Assembly (NCBI GenBank): GCA_035691865.1
Contig: DASSIM010000061.1
Coordinates: forward strand, 1-10,330
Origin: Nitrosopolaris sp035691865
GTDB taxonomy: Archaea > Thermoproteota > Nitrososphaeria > Nitrososphaerales > Nitrososphaeraceae
DNA: 10,330 nucleotides
Reading direction: 5' to 3'
Made by a program: the position numbers and the translations under genes. Each line of letters opens with the position of its first letter. Position 1 is the stretch's first letter. This document shows, piece by piece, positions 1 through 5,598 of this stretch. A model generated the notes under the pieces. It worked only from the letters and a program-made list of their open reading frames with translations. It made no database searches and had not been told where the DNA came from.

Positions 1-185
1 ATAGTGAAATCCATACAGGTCCAAATAACCAGCCTGGAGGACTAAAATCTGGTTTTATCAATGTAGAATACCAAGTTGATAATGTTGAAGCAGTAAATAC
101 TGATCCAATTATCCCTGCAAATTCACAAACACTTATTGAAACAACAAATTTGAAGATTTTATTATACATTTATGTAACAATGTAG
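1..185 (+). CDS. 3' end of an unidentified protein (partial)
   Basis: An open frame enters at the left edge (first complete codon at position 3) and stops with TAG at 183-185, giving about 60 C-terminal residues. The composition is protein-like: a polar segment with the string HTGPNNQPGGLKSGF, an acidic Asn-rich middle and a short hydrophobic end (LKILLYIYVTM). I do not recognise the family. The Gly/Asn/Pro-rich part would suit an extracellular or surface protein, but that is only an impression. A second open frame (178-354, another phase) follows directly, so the gene may once have been longer and been cut short by a frameshift. The start lies outside the window. Confidence 0.45.
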   Translation, partial: SEIHTGPNNQPGGLKSGFINVEYQVDNVEAVNTDPIIPANSQTLIETTNLKILLYIYVTM

Positions 186-422
186 TTTCGCGTATGTCTT
201 CATTTATTCCTTTCAATTTGACATTTGTTTTCGTCAGCCTAAAAACTGGCGGCAAGTCTATCAAGATGGAAAGATTAGTACAAGATATTCCAAGGAGTAT
301 TATTATATTGCTAGTGATTCTTTAGTGATATTTGGAGTGTTTAAGGTTATTTAATTCAGGTTCGCATACCGATGAATCAGAAAAAAGGGAATTAAGTAAA
401 ATATTGTCCGTGTTAGTGATTC

Positions 423-604
423 TTAAGCCCTGGGTTGAACTTCTCTGTGAAGGAAGACCGTTTCACTTTTCATGGCTTCCTCGTTATAACTTTTATTGAC
501 CATTAACAGCCATTCACTTATTTTAGTATGGTCTATTGGATTAAAATTAAAATTAGTTATCAGCGCCAAACTTTGCCCAGAAAAGGAACGCTTAACGTTG
601 CAAT
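423..604 (-). pseudogene. C-terminal relic of a small protein, possibly DUF6176-like
   Basis: On the minus strand an open frame of about 60 codons ends with TAA at 425..423. It reads PIDHTKISEWLLMVNKSYNE, followed by EEAMKSETVFLHREVQPRA. The frame is bounded upstream by a TAG close to the hairpin at 611-646 and has no good start; the first ATG (503..501) would give only 26 residues. The pattern of a tryptophan helix, Asn-rich stretch, EEAM and VFL resembles small ferredoxin-fold proteins such as DUF6176, but this is a tentative recollection. The likely state is a 5'-truncated relic. The alternative is a chance open frame. Confidence 0.3.
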
Positions 605-610
605 AGACTA

Positions 611-646
611 ACTAAGGTTTACTTCCATCGGAAGGAAAACCTTAGT
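611..646. repeat. strong inverted repeat (hairpin)
   Basis: Arms ACTAAGGTTT (611-620) and AAACCTTAGT (637-646) are perfectly complementary. Inside them CTTCC (622-626) pairs with GGAAG (630-634) around a three-base ATC loop, leaving a small internal bulge. It sits 11 bases before the ATG of the micro-ORF at 658 and just beyond the 5' side of the minus-strand relic. It could be a terminator-like or regulatory RNA structure, or the remains of a small mobile element. No poly-T run follows. Confidence 0.6.
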
Positions 647-657
647 AAACAAGCGTA

Positions 658-792
658 ATGTGCGAATTAACGCATTATAATGCGCATTATTTCGACGATA
701 AACCGGGTGAGTCAGAGTATTGCGAGTGTGGACATATCATATATGGTCATGATGAATGTTCATGTCCATCTAGTAGCAATATCGAAGCGTGA
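658..792 (+). CDS. 44-residue cysteine-rich micro-protein with paired CxC motifs
   Basis: An ATG at 658 opens a frame of 44 codons ending with TGA at 790-792. The product has Cys2, then Cys22-x-Cys24-Gly-His26, His31 and Cys34-x-Cys36 followed by a Ser-rich tail (PSSSNIEA). Two CxC pairs nine residues apart, with two nearby histidines, are what a small zinc-binding knuckle would show, so metal binding is the inferred role. The N-terminal part contains a repeat (THYNAHY) encoded by two copies of CGCATTAT. There is no clear Shine-Dalgarno motif. A second frame (ATG at 680) is open across the same bases, so this call depends on the Cys spacing. I do not recognise the family. A chance ORF is possible. 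Confidence 0.45.
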   Translation: MCELTHYNAHYFDDKPGESEYCECGHIIYGHDECSCPSSSNIEA

Positions 793-1059
793 ATTGATTT
801 TACAAATTACGTCACGAGGGGCCTACAATCTTAGTAGTTAAGGAAATAAGAGGAAATTCAGAAGGCTAGGGATCGATCGTGATGATAAATATGCTTGTTT
901 ACCTATAGACCTAGATGCGGACTACGACACAAACATAGATAATCATCATATCACCAATTAGTAATCGATTATTTTAGCATCCCATAGGGGTATTAATTGA
1001 GAAAAATGTTAAGAGTCGCTAGTAACATCACTAGCGATTCTATTAACCAAGAACCTTAA
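793..1059. other. gap with a weak coding relic
   Basis: Frame 2 is open from 842 to the TAG at 959-961 and gives a protein-like stretch (LGIDRDDKYACLPIDLDADY) with no start codon. It is in phase with an upstream frame that starts at ATG 680 and stops with TAA at 839-841. It may be the remains of an old gene. The hairpin at 1012-1041 is listed separately. I see no promoter of note. Confidence 0.25.
1012..1041. repeat. 12-bp inverted repeat with 6-base loop
   Basis: AGAGTCGCTAGT (1012-1023) pairs with ACTAGCGATTCT (1030-1041) with a single G-T wobble, around the loop AACATC. It lies right before the recognisable part of the broken DUF763 gene, where the lost 5' part of that gene should be. It could be a transcription-level structure or a scar of the rearrangement that removed the gene's start. 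Confidence 0.55.
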
Positions 1060-2035
1060 TGGAATGCCTCGTGTTTTGATTAATGCCGTTTAGCAACTAT
1101 CAAAACAGGCATTAAAGGCAGATTCCCATGGAATCTCCATCGCTGGAGGAAAAGGGAAGAAGTCTGCTACAACAAAAAACGATATTCCAGAGCTTGCCGA
1201 AAAATATTACAATCTTTCTTCAATTAAAATTAATGAATTATAATATGCAAGTAGAATGGCGGCTAAAATAGATAATGCTACAATTCAAGATGGTTACTCT
1301 TTATATCATCATGTAATCTTTTTTGACCAGCACGGAGATTGGAGTATAATTCAACAAGGAATGAATACCATTAATAGAATGGCTAGAAGGTATCACTAGA
1401 TTTCAGATAATATGAAGAGTTTCATTTTAGAACCTCATTCAGGAATTATATGTGATTATAAAAGTTCGAATGTTCTCAATATGACGTCTATCGATTCAAC
1501 AGATAACCAACGAGTTTGCGTAGATTTGGCTACAGGTGATACTGATAATCTAAGATCATCTTTCTCCAAAGTATCTTCTGTACTTGCCTCTATGCGAGGA
1601 GATACGCTAGACAGATGGTTCATTTCCAATTCTGTTAGTAAAGATGAACATATTGGCAATAACAATTTCATTGAGCATTATGAAATGCCCCGTAAATTGG
1701 ATTGGAATCTCTTCAAACGAATTTATGACATCCATCCACATAATTACGAACAACTGATTTCTATTTCTGGTGTCGGTCCTGGTACAGTAAGAGCTCTTTC
1801 ACTTATTGGAGAGCTAATTTATGGAACGAAAGCATCATGGAAAGATCCCGTGAAGTATAATTTTGCCCATGGTGGTAAGGATGGAGTACCATATCCTGTT
1901 GCACGAAAGATATATGATAGATCGATTAGATATCTCTCTTCTGCAATTGAGGGTGCAGACATAGAAAGAGACGAGAAAATCCAATCCCTGAAAAAATTAG
2001 CTGAATATTCGGCAAGGATCTTCAATACACGCTAG
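1060..2035 (+). pseudogene. DUF763 family protein, 5'-truncated and broken by in-frame stops
   Basis: The intact piece, 1412-2035 (207 codons), matches the C-terminal half of the archaeal DUF763 family as I know it. It has a helix-hairpin-helix at residues 114-138 (LISISGVGPGTVRALSLIGE) and then the family block DPVKYNFAHGGKDGVPYPV at 145-163. The same phase continues upstream through clear family sequence (GISIAGGKGKKS, YASRMAAKIDNATIQDGY, QQGMN, MARRYH) but is cut by TAA at 1241-1243 and TAG at 1397-1399. The TAG follows RRYH, where the family usually has Trp, so TGG to TAG is likely. Further upstream (1060-1118) the match moves to another phase with more stops (FD-stop-CRLATIKTG). The N-terminus is missing. 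The HhH suggests nucleic-acid binding; the family's function is not established. The ATG at 1412 is internal, so a stable product is doubtful. Confidence 0.8.
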
Positions 2036-2176
2036 GATGAATATAAAACGAAACGAAAATGCTAATAACTAAGGATCGGAAACCTACAATGAATCATTCA
2101 AGTATAATTTGCTGGAATACTTCTTGATTTAAACACGATTCTCTCATTTTAAATAGTAGTTTGCTAATGTCATTCT
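2036..2176. other. short intergenic region
   Basis: An AT-rich spacer between the broken DUF763 gene and the nuclease-like gene. It holds only ORFs of about a dozen codons. TCATTTTAAATAG near 2145-2157 could serve as an archaeal TATA element for the downstream gene, but the match is loose. Confidence 0.2.
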
Positions 2177-2815
2177 GTGTATCCTGCATTATTGGCCATG
2201 GCAATACCTGCCCTATCACCTGAGATTACTCTGGAAGAATTTCAAGCTAAATCTGGATTCATCAGTAAGACAACGGCAAGAGGTGTTTTAGAATATTTGG
2301 TCAAGAGTGGGATAGGCCAAATTTCTCAGTACAGTTATTCATTTTCTAAAGTCGACAGAATGAAACTTGCGATACTTGCACTTCAAAGTGGAAACGACAT
2401 AGAAACAATTTCTAAGTCATTAAGCTGGCAGGATTTTGAAACGTTCGCTTCAAATCTTCTCAATTTTTCAGGATATGTGACTGAATGCAATCTGCACTTT
2501 TCTAAGCCAAGTAGAATGCAAATTGATGTGGTTGGAATCAATTATAATTCTCAATTGGCTATCGTAGTTGATTGTAAACACTGGAAGCGAAACGACCTTT
2601 CATCTATATCATCTTATGCAAGAAAGCAAGCTGAGAGGACTTCCAAATTATTAGTTCATATAAGAAGAATTTCTCATGCCATTCCCATTATATTGACCCT
2701 TCATATGATGGATATAAGGTTTGTTGAGGGTATCCCATTGGTACCTGTAGCTAAATTCAACTCATTCATCGAAGAAGTTCCACTTTATCTTTCAGAGATC
2801 AAAGTCATATCCTAA
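2177..2815 (+). CDS. winged-helix / restriction-endonuclease-like (PD-(D/E)xK) protein
   Basis: The 212-residue product has two parts. Residues about 12-55 look like a winged helix (ITLEEFQAKSGFISKTTARG, then VLEYLVKSGIG). Residues about 85-200 look like a PD-(D/E)xK nuclease fold of the Mrr/resolvase type: an acidic helix (SWQDFETFASNLL, with E88), then D117 in QIDVV and the core motif D132-C-K134 in VVDCKHW, with a later Q151 in RKQAER. This supports DNA cleavage or a Holliday-junction or restriction-type role, as an inference. The fold ends with GIPLVPVAKFNSF, which suits the edge strand of such nucleases. The chosen start is GTG 2177; an in-frame TAA at 2165 limits extension, and ATG 2198 is the alternative. 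There is no methyltransferase or other partner next to it, so it stands alone. Confidence 0.7.
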   Translation: MYPALLAMAIPALSPEITLEEFQAKSGFISKTTARGVLEYLVKSGIGQISQYSYSFSKVDRMKLAILALQSGNDIETISKSLSWQDFETFASNLLNFSGYVTECNLHFSKPSRMQIDVVGINYNSQLAIVVDCKHWKRNDLSSISSYARKQAERTSKLLVHIRRISHAIPIILTLHMMDIRFVEGIPLVPVAKFNSFIEEVPLYLSEIKVIS

Positions 2816-3162
2816 CGACGATTCTAATATTGATGGGCCTAATTCAATCTATTGGAACTTCATAAATTTTGTAGGTATCATGCATACGAGTGAAGAATAT
2901 CCAAGATATTACTTGGCACCTCAAGAGTAGATCGATCTGTCAGTGAAGCGCAAGAGATAGCCACAGTCGGGATGACACGAGATGCCCATCATCAAAGAAC
3001 TCCTGATACGTGATCCTATCTTTTAGATCTTGATAAAATCGTTCACGCAGCAACTCTCTGCGGAGCCCTCGAAATCATTAACTATATGTGACCAACAATT
3101 TCGATAGATTAGTTAATTTATTTGATTACGATAGGTACTAATATACAGCAGTTGAATGAAAT
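2816..3162. other. intergenic region upstream of hsp20, with a weak relic
   Basis: No intact gene. Frame 2 between 2894 and the TGA at 3089-3091 reads as protein (SVSEAQEIATVGMTRDA, then DLDKIVHAATLCGALEIIN) with a single internal TGA at 3011-3013 and no start, so it may be a decayed gene. Near 3111-3126 the AT-rich TTAATTTATTT, 40-50 bases before the Hsp20 start, is a candidate TATA region for hsp20. Confidence 0.25.
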
Positions 3163-3786
3163 GTGAGTGAGATGTGGGACTGCTATATAGAATCAAATGA
3201 TTGGTTTAGAAGATTTGACAGCAGCTTTGCCGATGACTTCTTTACAGATTTTGAAGAAGTGGAAAAAGAACTTGAAGATGCATTCAAGAATATTAAGGCT
3301 CCGAAAGGACTATCGAGAGACTATGAAAAGCCTGCTGGTGTCGTAGTAAGAGACTTTTCATCATTTGTATATGGATATTCAGTGACGATAGAATTTGATG
3401 ACGAACCACGTATAAGGGGAGTTCGGGATGTTCGTAGTGGTAGTAGCAGGAGCAGTAAAAGAAGAAGAAGAGTCAGCAAGTATAACAGACCACAAATAAG
3501 GTCTGAAAGGGAGTCCTTAGCAGAGGTTAATGTCTACGACAAAGAAGTAAAAGTTGTATTAGAAATGCCAGGCATCAGTAAAGAACACCTCAAAATACAA
3601 GCATATGGAAATTCGGTGGAGATATTCAGTGATCATCCAAGAAAATATCAAGTTATTGATATACCGAGGGTGGCAGACATTAAAACAATTAGATCTACTT
3701 ACAAAAACGGTATACTCGAAATAGCATTTAAGAAAAAAGAGAATTTGAAACGCAACAACAAAGGAAGGAGGATACGGATAGAATAA
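3163..3786 (+). CDS. hsp20: Hsp20 / alpha-crystallin family small heat-shock protein
   Basis: This 207-residue protein is an ATP-independent holdase chaperone that binds unfolding proteins in the cytoplasm. The alpha-crystallin domain spans about residues 117-190: LAEVNVYDKEVKVVLEMPGI is the typical first strands and GILEIAF (183-189) the conserved late strand. The C-terminus ends RIRIE, which supplies the I-x-I anchor (204-206) used for oligomer assembly. Before the domain lies a segment usual in archaeal members (FSSFVYGYSVTIEFDDEPRI, 65-84). An acidic N-terminal arm and a Ser/Arg/Lys-rich linker (92-106, with RRRR) are longer and more basic than in short sHSPs. Start: GTG 3163 gives MSEMW; ATG 3172 is a close alternative. 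The stop overlaps the opening of a downstream secreted-protein relic. It stands apart from other chaperone genes. Confidence 0.93.
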   Translation: MSEMWDCYIESNDWFRRFDSSFADDFFTDFEEVEKELEDAFKNIKAPKGLSRDYEKPAGVVVRDFSSFVYGYSVTIEFDDEPRIRGVRDVRSGSSRSSKRRRRVSKYNRPQIRSERESLAEVNVYDKEVKVVLEMPGISKEHLKIQAYGNSVEIFSDHPRKYQVIDIPRVADIKTIRSTYKNGILEIAFKKKENLKRNNKGRRIRIE

Positions 3787-4029
3787 TAAAGGATTCTTTG
3801 TCCTCTTGCCCTTTATTTATTCTGCATTTCTCAGAACCGCGTACTCTCAATCAGTTTTAGATAGAGCTAAACTAATGACTGAAGAAAATTTAGATGGTGC
3901 GTATCTTCTATTGCTATCGTCTTTCGATGAATTTAATCTAGTCGTTAACGCGATAAGCTGATCTGCTCTGGGTACGAAGAATGGGTTTATGGAGCATCAA
4001 AAAAATTGAATAATAACAACAAGGCGTAG
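3782..4029 (+). pseudogene. frameshifted relic of a small exported protein
   Basis: Directly after the Hsp20 stop, a frame open from 3782 to TGA 3959-3961 begins with a signal-peptide-like segment (GFFVLLPFIYSAFLRTAYSQ) and continues with VLDRAKLMTEENLDGAYLLL. It has no ATG, GTG or TTG before the hydrophobic core. Near 3952 a second phase takes over and reads DKLICSGYEEWVYGASKKLN to a TAG at 4027-4029. Joining the two phases with one base gained or lost gives one continuous protein of about 80 residues with a hydrophobic leader, so I read it as one gene that lost its start and then shifted frame. The family is not recognised. The alternative is two unrelated chance frames. Confidence 0.4.
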
Positions 4030-4144
4030 AAGGTCATGATATTTTGCCGGATTATGTATTGTGGCCATAGCACAACTGAAATACAAGAGGGTTAAATAAA
4101 GAAAATACTATAGGATGAAATGAAGACTGACCAGTGTTGGTTTC

Positions 4145-4444
4145 TTGGCGGCACTAGTAGTTATACTTGCATTCTTAGTTACAGCATCAACAACAATGGC
4201 GTTCGCGTCGTCTTCAAATACCAAAACGACTGATTCAAAATCGTCATCATCGACACTTTCAAACAGCTCCTCACATAGTAAGCCTGCTAACAGAACAACA
4301 CTAGAGTCTAAATCCAATTCATCAGGAGACTACATGACAGGCAATAAGGCAGCAAAAATTGATGGGAACGTAGGAATCAGGATTGCTGGAGCAGCCTGTG
4401 TTAATTTAAATGGAACTCGTCTGAATCAATGCATTCAAGTATAA
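4145..4444 (+). CDS. Ser/Thr-rich exported hypothetical protein with damaged start
   Basis: The product has a hydrophobic signal-peptide core (ALVVILAFLVTASTTMAFA) with a good AxA cleavage site before SSSNTK. A low-complexity Ser/Thr/Asn/Lys stretch of about 45 residues follows, typical of surface or glycosylated archaeal proteins. A short C-terminal part holds two cysteines (AACVNL and NQCIQV). TTG at 4145 is the only usual start in frame and would leave no charged n-region. Upstream in the same phase lies ATG-AAA-TGA-AGA-CTG (4115-4129); changing TGA to CGA would give MKRRLTSVGF, an ideal signal-peptide start. So the gene may be inactivated by a nonsense change at codon 3, or be rescued by CTG 4127 or TTG 4145. 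A different phase remains open past the stop to 4589 and may be its lost C-terminus. The family is not recognised. Confidence 0.5.
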   Translation: MAALVVILAFLVTASTTMAFASSSNTKTTDSKSSSSTLSNSSSHSKPANRTTLESKSNSSGDYMTGNKAAKIDGNVGIRIAGAACVNLNGTRLNQCIQV

Positions 4445-4589
4445 GTTAAATCCTATAACACAGGATTTAACTCATTATGTGCAACCACAAGGTTTGGGTG
4501 CACTGAATGATAACAGCACACCCGAGAAAGGGATCTTACGTGACAGTGCAATACTGCAACATACTATCGATTGGGAAGTAGTGAACTGA
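4425..4589 (+). pseudogene. possible frameshifted C-terminal extension of the preceding exported protein
   Basis: A frame open from 4425 to TGA 4587-4589 overlaps the end of the exported-protein gene and reads KLNPITQDLTHYVQPQGLGA, then LNDNSTPEKGILRDSAILQH and TIDWEVVN. It has no start of its own. Its composition is convincing, which suggests that one indel near 4430 cut the upstream protein short. The hairpin at 4444-4472 lies inside it. Confidence 0.35.
4444..4472. terminator. perfect 11-bp hairpin at the end of the exported-protein gene
   Basis: AGTTAAATCCT (4444-4454) and AGGATTTAACT (4462-4472) are exact reverse complements around the loop ATAACAC. It starts at the last base of the TAA stop codon, a place where a 3'-end or terminator structure would be expected. 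It lacks a following poly-T tract, so bacterial-style intrinsic termination is not supported. An mRNA 3'-end stabiliser is equally possible. Confidence 0.45.
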
Positions 4590-4593
4590 CTAC

Positions 4594-5021
4594 CTAAGAT
4601 TTCGTAAAGTTGCCATACACTTGCTTTAAAGTCTTTATGTCAATTTTATCCATTTGAAGCATTGCCTCCATGACTTTTTTTGACTTCTCAGGATCTTCGT
4701 CCTGCAACATCTCGCCTAAAACGGAGGGAATGACTTGCCACGACACACCGTATTTGTCTTTAAGCCATCCGCATCTTTGTTTTTCTCCTCCCTCAGAGAG
4801 TTTCTCCCACAACTCATCTACTTCTTCCTGCGTCTCACAGTTCACGAAGAGCGATATGGCTGGCGAGAAAGTGAATTCTGGACCACCGTTTAAAGCCATG
4901 AACCCCTGTCCGTCTAGCTCAAAAGTCGCACCCATTACCGTTCCTTTCGGTCCAGGTCCTGCGTCTCCATTGCCTCCTCGGCTTTGCCGTCGAACCACAA
5001 GAATGGAGTGATCTTTTGCAT
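4594..5021 (-). pseudogene. PhnB-like VOC-family protein (3-dmu-9_3-mt type) with internal deletion
   Basis: The minus strand encodes the typical family body: GPGPKGTVMGATFELDGQGF, ALNGGP, NCETQEEVDELWEKLSEGG, CGWLKDKYGVSWQVIP and LQMDKIDIKTLKQVYG, ending in TAG at 4596..4594. These proteins share the glyoxalase/bleomycin-resistance (VOC) fold; the annotation as a demethylubiquinone methyltransferase is only a domain name and says little about function. The proper N-terminus, MQKITPFLWFDGKAEEA, starts at ATG 5021 in a different phase, and after EEA about 20 residues usual in the family (NFY...IF...) are absent. The join near 4973-4985 therefore carries a deletion plus a frame change. A GTG at 4998 keeps the remaining 134 codons open, but without the first strand and helix it is unlikely to fold normally. 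The sequence is richer in G+C than its neighbours. Confidence 0.85.
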
Positions 5022-5196
5022 ACAGCTCTTCTTAAAATTTATTCATCAAATATACAATTATAAATATTTCTCGTTCCAATAAACATGCTGCTCAACTGGG
5101 AGCAAATACAAGTTCATTGAATACAAATACGACCTCTCCTTCAAGTTATAGTAAAGGATGATATTGAAGAAAATCCAGAGGCAACCAAAATAACGA
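5022..5196. other. spacer with short protein-like frames
   Basis: Beyond the TATA-like element the forward strand has two startless open stretches. One reads NKHAAQLGANTSSLNTNTTS (ending TGA near 5160) and the other IVKDDIEENPEATKITNGI (ending TAA 5205-5207). The latter continues in the same phase as TTSETATIFTRDKIKRLVSQ up to a TAA at 5268-5270. They could be debris of a further gene; no family is recognised. Confidence 0.2.
5052..5068 (-). promoter_or_regulatory. candidate archaeal TATA box for the VOC gene
   Basis: Read on the minus strand, the bases are AATATTTATAATTGTAT. A TATTTATAAT core lies about 35-45 bases before the ATG at 5021, a suitable distance for an archaeal TATA element serving a short or absent leader. 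It supports ATG 5021 as the original start. Confidence 0.4.
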
Positions 5197-5479
5197 ATGG
5201 TATTTAAACGACTTCAGAAACAGCAACAATTTTTACTAGAGATAAGATCAAAAGATTGGTTAGTCAGTAAATTGCACATTGCTCTGGCCACTATTTGATC
5301 TTATCAGACACGGACTTGCACATCAATATCGGCAAATAATAGATCTAAATAATGGTAATCAATTTTACATTTCTTTACTGGTGCTGATTATGGTAGATGT
5401 CGCTGTTAATTTACAAAGACCAAGAGAACATCTTGGATATACTCTTGATACTGCTGGGGATTTGGAGTTCAAGATTTAA
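5197..5479 (+). pseudogene. decayed conserved hypothetical protein (LWPLFDLIRHGLAHQY family)
   Basis: The frame opening at 5279 carries LWPLFDLIRHGLAHQYRQII and, later, RPREHLGYTLDTAGDLEFKI before a TAA at 5477-5479. I recall this pattern from uncharacterised prokaryotic proteins of roughly 150-200 residues, but have no family name. Between the two blocks the expected sequence appears in another phase (FTGADYGR, from about 5375), so two compensating indels are present. An N-terminal-like piece, RSKDWLVSKLHIALAT, lies in a third phase from ATG 5197 to TGA 5296-5298. Downstream pieces such as FKDPNLKESQNQ occur in yet another phase. The start used by the 5279 frame is TTG. The gene is clearly inactivated. 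Its function is unknown. Confidence 0.65.
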
Positions 5480-5598
5480 GGATCCAAATCTGAAGGAAAG
5501 TCAAAATCAAAATCTCTGGCAATTACTACAATTCCGATGTAATCCAGTTACAGAAAAGTCTAAGAGCTGGCAACCCTTCAGATTTTAATCAAATACAT

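Larger units (their letters stand above)
186..657. other. gap with two weak coding relics and a hairpin
   Basis: No intact gene is visible in these 470 bases. Frame 1 from 178 to the TAA at 352-354 is open and reads like protein near its end (KNWRQVYQDGKISTRYSKEY, then an aliphatic tail), but it has no ATG. The minus strand carries another relic at 423-604, and a strong hairpin lies at 611-646; both are listed separately. Confidence 0.4.

Noticed and set aside
1456..1671. Minus-strand 71-codon frame inside the DUF763 piece
   Set aside because: It lies opposite well-matching DUF763 sequence and has no sensible composition of its own.
1060..2035. Stop-codon reassignment or pyrrolysine-type recoding
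   Set aside because: TAA, TAG and TGA all interrupt genes here, together with indels and truncations, which fits decay rather than recoding.
4108..4317. Minus-strand acidic 69-codon frame
   Set aside because: It is the complement of the Ser/Thr codons of the exported protein; the plus strand has the signal peptide.
4670..5011. Plus-strand 113-codon frame
   Set aside because: It is the Ser/Pro-rich shadow of the minus-strand VOC gene, which matches a known family.
5397..5588. Plus-strand 63-codon frame (DQENILDILLILLG...)
   Set aside because: It overlaps the family-matching block RPREHLGYTLD in another phase; only its end may be debris of the same gene.
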